From assembly GCA_030562195.1 (NCBI GenBank), contig JAUJPP010000007.1, positions 3,224,001-3,288,000 of the forward strand: DNA of 64,000 nt. The letters run 5' to 3'. Numbering within the stretch: position 1 is the first letter of the stretch; each line of letters begins with the position of its first letter. The position numbers were made by a program, and so were the translations under genes. Below the pieces are notes generated by a model. That model did no database searches. It saw only the letters and a list, made by a program, of their open reading frames with translations, and was not told the origin of the DNA. This document shows positions 10,548-22,266 of the stretch, piece after piece. The stretch is from Nipponacmea schrenckii. Lineage: Eukaryota > Mollusca > Gastropoda > Lottiidae.

Positions 10548-12656
10548 TTTAAATGGTTTTCATTTTTACCACCAGCCTCGAAGCATCAAAAATGATAACA
10601 GTAAAAATGTTGAAGATTTTAAAGAAACGGGCATGGAGGAATAGGAGTATATTTCAAGGGAAGTAAATATTGAAATATTTTGCAATTGGGGATTTTAAAT
10701 ATAGAACACATTTCTTTGAATAGTCTAGATAAATTTTTCAATGTCAGTGTTATCTTTAGACCACTTCTTTACCCATTAGATTTATGTCTCCAAATGTAAG
10801 AGAGATTATTAGTTGGATCAAGTTCATATTAAGTTAATATGAGGGGTTTCAATCAAAAACATATCTGGGGGTCAATTGTCTATAGTGGATTGTTTCAAAA
10901 CATTTGGTTACAGTCAACTTGTTCAGCATTACACTACCGAAGGTGGCACTCATTCATTGACAATGTGTATATCAGTAAAAACATTTCGTCACATAATGTT
11001 CAAATTTCACACTGTATATTACCGTGAGACTATACAAATAACCATACGATAACATTGTATTAGATTAATTGAGGCTTTTTTCTCCTTTATTATGTACAAT
11101 TTAACAGTTTTAATTGACATTTCTGGAGTGTATGTGTAAAGTTGAGTTTGTTTTAAATACCCGAAAGTACTTGTGAATTGCCTGTTAAAATTTTTTAAAA
11201 CATCGAAATTGAAAGGTTGAAAGTTTCAAATTGTTCGAAATGCCTGGAGTAATGCCTCGCTGTCACGCTCGGGGCTGATCACAGTTCTCGTTTTCACTTT
11301 ACTTTCATTTGAAGAAGTCAAATTTCATTTTTGTATGAAAGTTAAGACTTGTTTGTATTCTTATTACATCATTTTTTAATTTTTAAGATAATAAAGAAAA
11401 CTATATAAAAATGCAAATCATTTATATCACACATTACTGTTCGTCGAGATGATTTCATCTAAATCAATAGATTATCTATGTATCAAGTTTTCAGTGATAT
11501 ATAAAACAATTTGCTATATGTGTGAAAGAAAAGAAAGAAAGAAACAATGTTTTTTCTGGGGCGATCACCAATTGCATATGGTTGCGAAAACTAATGAAAT
11601 TGATAGGTTTTATAGATTTCATTTTACAACATTTTATTTCTTACATATGGAATATCGGCAATTCATTTAAAGAAAAGATAACACAACAAAATTTTAATCT
11701 ATTAGAATTTTTATTAAAATCTTTTGGCGAGATATGGTACGGTTATTTTCAACCAATGATTATATCCATACAATTATGTCCATATCCATGCACAAGTTAT
11801 AATGGTCGCTCACGTTTTAATGTTCAATCCATATTTATAATTCCATATATTTAGTTATTGCACTTCGAATTCCGAGTGCTTTAACTTGAGACTTGATCTA
11901 GTAGCCCGAGATCCAAGTCCTACAATAGTACAACTGCCATTTCCAAAATATCTATGTAGATGACAATAACCGTGCCGAAGTTGTTGCTTTCCAGTGTAAA
12001 ATTCATAAACCGTATAACTTTAAATTTAAACAATAACTTCGAACTTCAAGGTGATTCTGAAATTATAAACAACAAAGAACCAGCAGAAAACATATCTACA
12101 CTTATTTAACATTCAGATTAGGGTGCGGAGGGTGGGTTGAAAATTCTTGAAGAAAGAGGAAGTAGCTTGCTTAAACCCCCTCTAGTGGCCTTACTGCTTA
12201 GGGACGTAACTCTGATGCCTTATAAATTCTTATGGATGATACAGACTGTTTATTATTTAACAAAGTGCCTCGTCTCTTGAGATGGACATTTGGCAAACAA
12301 AACAAAGGTATATTTCTTCACTAAATTTTCCTATTATGTAGGCAATAGGCAGTATTATGATAAATGGTCGTCTCCTTCTAAGAACCAAGCTGTTAATAGG
12401 CCTCAAAAATATTTCAAATGAAAAGAGATTTTTTGTTTTGGATAATTCCAATGTTCTTTGGAATTATTAAAAGTAGGAAGAATAATTTGTGTGAACGAGA
12501 AATTTTGTATTCTGAGCCTCGATGACCATTTTGAATGTTTTGGAAAGGCAGTCGATATGGGCTATCCGGGAATAATCTGATTTCCTCTGATTCCAGTCTC
12601 TGCAATTGTTTGCGCTTAAAGATTCGTATAATTTATAGTAAAATTCTTTTAATAGT
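10548..12656 (+). repeat. Segmental direct duplication, copy 1
   Basis: Matches 50309-52511 with small indels throughout and starts exactly after a CTAG in both places (TTTAAATGG). I find no recognisable gene: the open frames at 11449-11854 and 12257-12605 are short, differ between copies and lack motifs. Copy 1 runs into the assembly gap at 12657. Confidence 0.8.
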
Positions 12657-13156
12657 NNNNNNNNNNNNNNNNNNNNNNNNNNNNNNNNNNNNNNNNNNNN
12701 NNNNNNNNNNNNNNNNNNNNNNNNNNNNNNNNNNNNNNNNNNNNNNNNNNNNNNNNNNNNNNNNNNNNNNNNNNNNNNNNNNNNNNNNNNNNNNNNNNNN
12801 NNNNNNNNNNNNNNNNNNNNNNNNNNNNNNNNNNNNNNNNNNNNNNNNNNNNNNNNNNNNNNNNNNNNNNNNNNNNNNNNNNNNNNNNNNNNNNNNNNNN
12901 NNNNNNNNNNNNNNNNNNNNNNNNNNNNNNNNNNNNNNNNNNNNNNNNNNNNNNNNNNNNNNNNNNNNNNNNNNNNNNNNNNNNNNNNNNNNNNNNNNNN
13001 NNNNNNNNNNNNNNNNNNNNNNNNNNNNNNNNNNNNNNNNNNNNNNNNNNNNNNNNNNNNNNNNNNNNNNNNNNNNNNNNNNNNNNNNNNNNNNNNNNNN
13101 NNNNNNNNNNNNNNNNNNNNNNNNNNNNNNNNNNNNNNNNNNNNNNNNNNNNNNNN
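12657..13156. other. Assembly gap (500 N)
   Basis: Exactly 500 N, a placeholder-sized gap. Real length unknown. Confidence 0.98.
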
Positions 13157-14186
13157 AAAATTTTTTTGAAAAAATAAAATTTCAAAAAGGCGAAAACCAG
13201 AAGTTGACATTGCAAAACACAAATGAAGACATCAATGGATAGATCTCGACAAGGGCAACAACTTTGTGCAGGTCACATGGTCACCAAAGGTCAAGGTCAC
13301 GATATATGAACGTTGGAAAATTAGGCACTGAGTGAAAAAAAAAGAACCGGAAATGAAAGGTAAGCTAAATCGAAATTCAAAATTCGGCTTCCTAAGAATT
13401 GTGAGCAATCGATTGAAGATTACATAGACATCAAAATTACAATTGTCCGATTAACCCCTAAGGCCCAATTTTTCACTTTACAAAAGTAAGTGGTTTAATG
13501 ATGGCGACTGATCTGTTACTTCCGGTTCAATTTTTGTTAATTATAAAATCATTATGGGTTAATACTAACTAATTGCAAAAAAAAAAATTCAAATATCTTT
13601 AGAATTCCGGAAGTGAAAATTCGAAGTTTAGCGACGTATGACGCCGAAACCGGAAGTGATGTCGACATTTTGAAAACAGATTTTTCTTGACAAGAAAAAT
13701 GTTTATCTAACTGCAAATTTTGATTACGATCTAATCAAAATTGCAAAAGTTAGAAAAAGTGTTAAATTTTAAAATTCAAAAGTCAGCAGCAAAAGTAAAA
13801 ATTTCAAAATTTTTAAACTGCTATTATGTAAATCTAAGTTATAAGTAGTAAATAAAAAAAGTCCGAACCAGATTGGATAAAAAAACGAGCCGTGAGTTAG
13901 TAAACAAAAATAAAATTTGTGACGTTCTACGTCATTTCCGGTAGAACAAAAATGCGTCATTTTACATTTAAACAACAACAAGCACTAGATTACGTTACAA
14001 TATCAGGCCAGATTGTGTAAGACATTTGCAGTTATGGCTGGGGAGCGTGACCAGAAAAAGACAAAAAAAAAAAAATAGTCATTTCGAAAACAAAGCAGTG
14101 CGTTCGAAGAACGCACTGCAAAAAAATAAAATAATCCAAACAATTACAATACGTTTTCGCCAAAGTCGAAATACGTAAAAAATAAA
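13157..14186 (-). mobile_element. HL-D element, minus strand, 3' part lost in the gap
   Basis: The 5' end is at the right: two stacked hairpin modules (ACGTATTTCG type at about 14148-14176 and GCAGTGCGTTC type at 14095-14119), then an A-run and a body similar to 17160-18780. It contains TCACCAAAGGTCAAGGTCAC, several ACCGGAAGT and a CRE-like GACGTCA/TACGTCA set. Non-coding. Confidence 0.6.
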
Positions 14187-17100
14187 CTAGAACCGTTAGA
14201 CGGTACCAAGGCAGTGCGCGTCCCTTCTATTGCATGGGTGAAACTTTGCATTTATAATATCCAATTCCATAATAATAACTAGACCTGTTTGTAACAATTG
14301 TGCTGCTTCCGAGATATTTAGAATTTGTTATATCTCCTGGCTGGCATTTAAAGAGAACGTAACCACGCCTACTCAGTATAATGACTTGTTTTGATTGGTT
14401 GCGATACTTAAACTGGAAATGTCAAAATTTGTCTTGACCAAACATAAGAAATTAACACAATTTGACTTTATGACCTGTTACATTATCTTCTTAACTCTTC
14501 TTGTAACATTTATATCTATTTGATTAGTGTGTAAAACAAAACGTCGAAAAAACAAATTTGTGGTCTAAGGGACATAACACCTTATTTGAGATTACAAATT
14601 GATCTCGGATTAAATTAACTTTCCAGATCGTTGATACTTTTAATTTGTTTATTTATTTAGTAGTAGTAGGAACATTAGATCCTGCAATTTGTGGCAAGTT
14701 GCCATGGTATAACATAGAGCCATCAAATTAACAGCGCGGCTTTACATCTTTAAGAGAGTATTTTATAGAGTTGCGTCCCTTATACCACTAGAAGTCCTCT
14801 CCACTGTACATTATTTTTGCTTAAGAGAATATCATTTAAAATTCTAAAGGTTGTCATTTCCTTCCAAATATTCCATATCATACATCGCCCACAACGAGAA
14901 ATGAACAATCATTCCTTTTATTTAAGATATATAATATCTTTGAATCATTTTAACTGGATTAATTTTTAATCGTAAAAAAATCAAAATCAAAATAACAATT
15001 CAAAAATCGGTTTCCATATATATTTCGGCAATAGATTCTATATACATGTACATCAAAATAACACAAATTGAATTATCTTCCGAGACCCTATTTCGATTTA
15101 AAGAAAAATACACACAGTTAGTATAGGAGAAATTACAAAATTTGCAAATTTAAAACGTGCAATTTTGATCAAATATCAAGGTGTTATACACCTGTTTGTA
15201 ACAGTTCTGCAGCTTTCAAGCTATTTAGAATTTGTTGGTCTCCTGGCTGTCATTTAAGGATAGAATGTAGATTGATTTTGCGATTATTGGGAGAGATGAT
15301 TTATTCATGATTTAACACGTGACATTTGAGTTTGTTTATAGACTGGCAATCATTAAGGTTTGTGATGTAAAAATATCTGGGCTTAACCACGCCCACAAAG
15401 TCCATTGACTTGTTTTGGAAACTTCAACTGGAAATGTCAAAATTTGTGAATTGACCGTTTTATAGGAAAAATTCGCAATTTTTAAATGCCGATAAACCGA
15501 AAGTTTACATTTTGCTATAAAGCTTAATATGTCATTCGATAGAACTATCACATATGTACAGGTATAAAGATCGCCAAAGGTCAACGTCACAATATTTACC
15601 TTCGAAGTTTTTATAATTTTTAATCGTAATTAAATCAAAATCAAATTAAAAATTCAAAAATCAGTTTCCATATAAATTTCGGCAATCGGTTATAGATTCT
15701 ATATACATGTCCATCAAAATAACACATATTGACTGATCCTCCGAGACACTATTTCGAAATTGAAAGAAAAATACACACAGTGATGTAAAATATCTGGGCT
15801 TAACCACGCCCACAAAGTCTAATGACTTGTTTTGATTGGTTGTGATACTTTAACTGGAAATGTCAAAATTTGTGTCTTGACCAAAAGATAAGAAATTAAC
15901 ACAATCAGACTTTATGACCTGTTTATTTATATCTGTTTAATTAGAGTGTAATTTTATTCTTAAACTTTTCGCAATTTTTATTTATACATATTGATTTATA
16001 TATTGCTTGAAAGCTGGGAATTTGCACATTATAAATATGTTCGAATTTTGTTTTTAAGTTAAATAGAACTAAATATAAAAAAATATGAATTTAAAAAATC
16101 GCTTATTTTCTACTAGGTGTATTTTCATCAGTTTTCGGTCTATAGCTAAAATAAAGATATTGTTAGAAAGCTGATGAAAATCACATCATAATAATGTCAA
16201 TTAGAATGTTGCCAAGAGTCTTGTTCATGAGATATAACCATCTGAAGATACGAGAAATATGCAAATTACCAATTTTTGGATCCCTATTAATCCAAATGTT
16301 CTTTACTAAAATTAGAAATCAAGGTATCATATGAACCTTTAGCCAATGAAGATGATTTTGCAGAAAAATAAAGGATGCATATTAGTAAGTTAGTCCTCTT
16401 CGTTCCTTGCGGAGAATAGGGCTGCTACAGAAGTTCTCCATCTCACTCTGTTATGAGCTGTTCTTTTTGCTTCATTCCAGGTCTTGCCAATCCTTCCTAG
16501 CTCTTTCAGTCTTATTCTTTTCAAGCTATGTAAAGGTCGTCCTTGTCTTCTATGCCCTTGGGGATTCCAGTCCAGTGCCTCTCTGGTGATGTTGTTTTGA
16601 GATCAAAAGGATGCATATGGTAGAGTTCAAAGGTTTAGAACTTTCAAACGGAAGTCAGTTTTGAAAAACTTTGGCAGGACCTGGTCCAAAGACAAATTTG
16701 AAAGTCAAAAATATGCCACTAGAGGACCTAGATAATTATCCAAATTATATTTTAAAACAAGTCTGAAAAAAATAGGATTCAAAATAGCGGACGAGTAGTA
16801 TTTTTCTAATAATTTGCATATTTCAAGATGGCGATCAAACGGTTAGGAATTTGCATATACGGCATACATACAAAATGAAGATATTGATGGTACTAATTCT
16901 GTGGAATAATAAAATTGCAAGTTTGTGCAAAAATTTAATCCGAAAATTCCGATTTCTATGATTTTCTACATTTTTTGGTCATTTTCGGACGTTTCCGGCT
17001 AATTTCGGAAAATGTTTTATCGGAATCTTTAATGATAATTTTTTGTCTACTCATCTACCAATTTTTGTGAAAAAATAAGACGTAAATTTAAAAAAAACAC

Positions 17101-18891
17101 GTGTTTTTTCATAAATCACGCACAATTAGTATAGAACTAAGAACAAAATTTTCAAATATTAAAAAGCGCAATTTTGATCAAAATATATTTGAAAGAATAA
17201 ATTACGCGTAATAAGGACATAAAAGAAATTTTGACGTATGTAAATTAGGTCACGTGACAGAGCTCTTCGAAGTTAAAAAGTGCCAAAGTTTGAAATTGCG
17301 ATTTTCAAATGGCTGTAAAACCGGAAGTTGACATTGCACAACAAAAATGAAGACATCAATAGATAGGTCTTGACAAGGGCAATAACATTTGTGGAGGTCA
17401 TAAGGTTACCAAAGGTCAAGGTCACGAGATATTGACCTTCGAAATTTAGGCACGTATTAGAAATATAGAACCGGAAATAAAGGAAAAACTAAATCGAAAT
17501 TCAAAATTCGGCTGCCTGAGATTTGTTAGCAGTCGATTGAAGATGACATAGACACCAAACTTACAGTTGTCCGATTAACCCCTAAGGCCCCATTTTTCGG
17601 TTTACAAAAGTTAGTCATTTCATGATAGCGGTTTAAGTGTTACTTCCGGTTCAAATTTTTTCATTTTATTATCTTTCTTTAGCATGTTCTATCATATCTA
17701 TTGACGAATTTGACGACTTTCGTAAAAATACGTAATTTAAAAAAACACGTGCTCTTTTATTAATCACGCACAATTACTATAGAACTTAGAACAAAATTTT
17801 CAAATTCTCAAAAGCGCAATTTTGATCAAAATATCAAGTGTTATACATCATTGGAAAGAATAGATTACGTGTAATAAGGGCATGAAAGGAACATTGACGT
17901 ATGTAAATTAGGTCACGTGACAGAGCTCTTCAAAGTTTGAAATTGCGATTTTCAAATGGCTGTAAAACCGGAAGTTGACATTGCACAACAAAAATGAAGA
18001 CATCAATAGAAAGGTCTTGACAAGGGCAAGAACTTTTGTGCAGGTCACAAGGTCACCAAAGGTCAAGGTCACGAGATATTAACCTTCGAAAATTAGGCAC
18101 TTGGTGAAAACATATAACCGGAAATAAAGGAAAAGCAAAATCGAAATTCAAAATTCGGCTTCCTGAGAATTGTTAGCAATCAATTGAAGATTACATGGAC
18201 ATCAAAATTACAATTGTCAGATTAACCCCTAAGGCCCCATTTTTCGTTTTACAAAAGTAAGTAGTTTAATGATGGCGGCTGACCTGTTACTTCCGGGTCA
18301 ATTTTTGTTAATTATTGAATCATTATGGGTTAATAGTAACTAATTGCAAAAAAAAATTTTCAAATATCTTAATAATTCCGGAAGTTGGTTTTTCAAGTTT
18401 AGAGTCGAATGACGTCAAAACCGGAAGTGATGTCGTTATTTTGAAAACATATTTTAGATGACAAACATATTGTCTATCAACATATTAATTTTTATTTCGA
18501 TCAGATCAAAATTCTGAAAGTTAGAAAAAGTGTTAAATTTAAAAATAAAAAAGTCAGCGACAAAAGTCAAAATTTTACATTTTTTAAATTGCTATCCTTT
18601 AGAGTTTAGTTCTAAGAAGTTAATAAGAAAAGTTCGAGCGAAATTCGATTTGAAATAGAGCTGTTATATGAGAAAAATCTAAAACACTTTGGGATGTTAT
18701 ACCTCATTTCCGGTTTGGCAAAATTGCGTCATTTTACATTTAAATAACAATGAGCACTAGTTTACGTTAGAATATCGCGTCAGATTCGAAGAACGCACTG
18801 CAATAAAATAATCCGAACGATTACAATACGTTTTCGCCAAAGTCGAAATACGTAATAATCCGAACGATTTCGCCAAAGTCGAAATACGTAA
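14187..18891 (-). mobile_element. Large composite HL-D element, minus strand
   Basis: The 3' end is CTAG at 14187-14190, preceded (minus strand) by ACCGT-CTA-ACGGT. The 5' end carries a partial GCAGTGCGTTC hairpin (about 18785) and two ACGTATTTCG modules (18800-18891). The body includes an internal direct duplication of about 0.65 kb (17090-17690 and 17745-18400), a LINE C-terminal fragment (16390-16593) and several copies of ACCGGAAGT. 14389-16902 recurs inverted at 34934-37493. Confidence 0.55.
16390..16593 (-). pseudogene. LINE-type reverse transcriptase C-terminal fragment
   Basis: The minus-strand frame is open for 68 codons to a stop: NITREALDWNPQG, RRQGRP, IGKTWNEAKRTAHNRVRWR, ALFSARNEED. 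The ITRxALxWNPQGxRRxGRPxxxW...A.DRxxWR pattern is the usual C-terminus of many animal non-LTR retrotransposon polyproteins. No reverse transcriptase core is nearby. It lies inside the HL-D composite and was probably captured by it. The plus-strand frame in the same place is a shadow. Confidence 0.7.
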
Positions 18892-19430
18892 CTAGAGCTG
18901 AGCACAGCACAGAGCGTGTCAATATCCCTTGTTCAATGGCTTCAAATTTGTTGGGACTTCTAGCCTTTCAAAGAGTCACTCGAACAGAAAAACGTATCGA
19001 AAAATCACTGCTCTAATTGGCGGTATGTTTAAATATTGTAAAAGAAAATTTTGCAAAATATAGAATAAAAATTATTATTTTTCAAAGAGTTACATAGTTA
19101 CGTAATTAACTTAATCTGCTTCTGACCTACTTCATAGCACGTTGATGTGAAAAGTTCAAATCAATAGTTGGTTTTGTTGTATTCTTTTCACATCTTCTGT
19201 CAAACCCTACAGGCCAATTTTCTTATTATTTCAGAACATTTAGACTCTAATATATGTTCCCAATTTTTGCTGCAAATTTAAATTAATTTCAACGCTTCCT
19301 TCCAGCTTAAAACAGATTTTAAAGATATTCTACCTTGCTCTCACGAGTTTATATAGAAAACACTGTTATATATTATTTGCAGATAGAGTTCTATTTATGC
19401 CACAGTGAAAATTCGAACCGGAAAATGTAT
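18892..19430 (-). mobile_element. HL-F 3' half, right arm
   Basis: Matches 10011-10547 inverted, ending in CAGC-T-CTAG. Its 5' half and the E-family block present in the left arm are missing. The junction is at 19430/19431. Confidence 0.65.
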
Positions 19431-22027
19431 TTCTACGGCCACATATTTAAGTTTTGCTGAATTTATTGAATTATTAAGCCATGTTTCTGTTAACCAAATA
19501 ACATTACTTTCTTACATATTTCCGTCTTTCTGTATATCCTATATATGAGTAGATAAACCATGAACACTATGTAAAATTATATTAGTATCAGTTTGCAATG
19601 TCTCGTTTACGGTGTGAAAATATAACCTCTGCTCTAAATTTTAATAGTAAACCACCCATGTCACATTATCGTGCAAAAGGGAAAATTGTGTATATCCTCT
19701 CAGAATACCAAATTGATGTGGAATAAATACATTTGATTTTTAGGGCTGGAGTCAAAAAATCTACACTTTCTTTCTTCAAAACAAATTAATGCATTATTGT
19801 AATATATCTTTTAAAACAGAATCCCTGGCCCATTCAAAAATTTATATCTGTGTTAATTAGATATGGTCGTTTAAAGTTGCAAAAAAGTCAGAATTCAATA
19901 GACTATTATTCCGGAAGTTGATATTTTTCACCCAATTTCAGCATATCTATAGATAACATAAGTCAAGGTCATTGTGTATTCTTTATGTGTGTATCTTTAT
20001 ATTCCTTTGCCTGAATACCCCAGAGGCCAGGTGTAGCTTCCCAAAGTTTAATTCGGAGATGATTTATTGTCATTTTTTAGAAAGTGGTGTTGAAAAATTA
20101 GAAATTAGACCTTGTCCACAACCTCCTCCGTTGATCTGCCTGACGATCGCCAAAATTGTTGCAGATGCTGCAATAATACAGCCTGTTTTCCCTCCAAAAC
20201 CCCGGGGAATGTGTCGGCAACATGTGTCCTGGTGTACACGGGCCTTAAATTCAAAATTCTGTACTAACCACTTTTAGATAAAGTAAGAAGGCTTTGATAG
20301 AGGCCAAAACCATACAAATCAAAAAATAAAATAAACAAATAAAAATGGGAAACGGAATGAAAATTGTGCTAAAATGTATCAAGAAATTTTGATTTTTTTG
20401 ACAAATTTTTGTTCAAATTATTTTGGAAAAAAAAATCAAAAAATCGAATTTTTTTAAATGTACCAAATACATCTTTTTACAATAACATATTAAAGAAATT
20501 TGAGGTAAATCGGTACAGAAATAAGCCATCCAGACTCGATGCAAAATTCTTGCTTATTATGCAATTTCTCATTTCCGGTTTAGCAAATATTTGGTTTAAG
20601 ATATTCTTCTCAAATTGTTTAGTAAAACTAGAAATACTATACCAGCTCCTATTTTTGCTGGAGGCCTTACACATGTACAATATGTCAATATTTTATGAAT
20701 TTCAGATCGATTCAATAATTAGCAAAAAAGTTGCAAATTTCAAATATTTAACCTAAAATGTTTGATAACAATTATTTTATTTGAGCTTAATCGGCCCATT
20801 ATCTGTACAGACTTGATGCAAAATTTTTTTGCTCACTTCCGGATGACCAAAAATTTCATGTTAGACATTCATTTTAGATTCTAGCCCATTTCAAGATCTG
20901 TGGTCAAAACGGATATATTCTATCATTTTCAGTTCGATTTCTATACAAAAAGAGACATATTTATTTATTGATCGTGTTATTTTGAAGACTAACAATATAT
21001 TTTTAAGAGGATAAAAAGATTATTTGAACATATAAAAAATAAAACAATATATAACAGAACAAAAGCATTAAATTTGTAAAACAATTGAAATAGCCTGACA
21101 ACCAGCAGGAGGTTTTTAAAATGGTGGTATCTGGCACACAGGATAGGTTGCTTGTTGATCCTTTTTGATTCTCTTTCAGTTAAATAAGTGACCATGACAC
21201 TAGAAATTTTATTTAACAACCAACTGTTTCATTTCCTTAGAATTAGATGGAAGTACCATTTTTTAATTCAGCTTTCAAAAATTCTATATCTTGTATTGAA
21301 CAACACAAATATATATATCAAAAACTACATTCTATTATTTTAGTTTTTAATTTGTAAACCACTCTGTATCTGAACATTGACCAGTGACAAGTTTTAAAAA
21401 GAAATATGAGGATACCAATTGTTTTATAATTAATATAGCTGAAATATATAAACTTCAAAGCCTAGGAAATGGGTGATTACATGACTGGGCCTTATTGCCG
21501 CTATCCGTGTAATCTTCAGGCTTATATTCCGCCTTCATTGCCCCGTTAGATATTGCAGAGTATGATGTAAAATTCCATTCATTTCATTTCCTGTTTTAGG
21601 AACTATTATTATAGGCTATTTCTCCAGATATTCCACAAGCTTCTCTTCTCTTCCCATGGTCTATTCAGCTAGATCATCACCTTCTACCACATTATTTTCT
21701 CTCAGGAATTTTTGTTTCAAGGGCCATTTTGAGCAATCGAGAAAACAACATCACTTTCATATCCTGATCACCCTAACATGCCACCTCGTTTAACTTTCTG
21801 TAATTATACACTGGTGAGCAAAAGGTAGAAAAATAGTTGAAAGAAAACGGTTGTGGCTTTTAACCATTCATTAACAGAGTCTTAACTGGACGTTATACTC
21901 AAATCATATACTCATGCTCCGAACTGTTCAACGCAAGAGTTAAAATTTGTTTTCATCGTCGAAAAGAGTTTTTTGTTCATTGTTCTAATCTGTGAATTAT
22001 CTGAGATTTCTTGCGTTTTATTGTACT
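19431..22027. other. Lectin downstream region, right arm
   Basis: Mirror of 6083-8712. The 101-codon plus-strand frame at 19972-20277 (IVADAAIIQP...RGMCRQHVSWCTR) has a faint resemblance to the N-terminus of Harbinger-like proteins, but the left-arm copy does not keep the frame, so I do not call a gene. SINE tail at 21528-21597 (plus). Confidence 0.5.
21528..21597 (+). mobile_element. SINE 3' tail fragment, right arm
   Basis: CGCCTTCATTGCCCC then CCATTCATTTCATTTC matches the 3' end of the SINE at 58155-58506. It is the same insertion as in the left arm and so predates the duplication. Confidence 0.5.
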
Positions 22028-22266
22028 TCACAAAGCTGATATTGTTAGCTCACGGAAATTTACATGACGTGATAATACAGTTGTAAGAAAGACGTATCTC
22101 GAAGAAAACTGCATTCCTATCTGGTTACAAGATGTTATGTTGTAAATGAGCTCTGCTTGGCTCGAAGAATCCTTATAACACAATGCAGCGTCATTCATTA
22201 AACTGTTTAAGTCACAGTTTCCATTGGACATAAATCGTAACTCAAAACCCCTAAGTCTTGACGCAA
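22028..22266 (-). CDS. Lectin right copy, exon 3
   Basis: Acceptor TTTTGTTTTCAG just upstream on the minus strand. It encodes ASRLRGFELRF to ELTISAL and a stop, the C-terminal half of the FTP domain, and joins exon 2 in phase 1. Confidence 0.87.

Noticed and set aside
11449..11854. Possible gene in the direct duplication
   Set aside because: The frame is not conserved between 11449-11854 and 51262-51622 and has no motifs.
12467..13242. Long frames covering the N gaps (12467-13242 and 34342-35001)
   Set aside because: Most of their length is N; no evidence of coding.
16407..16589. 60-codon frame MRRIGLLQKFS.. (and its twin at 35247-35429)
   Set aside because: It is the antisense shadow of the LINE C-terminal frame.
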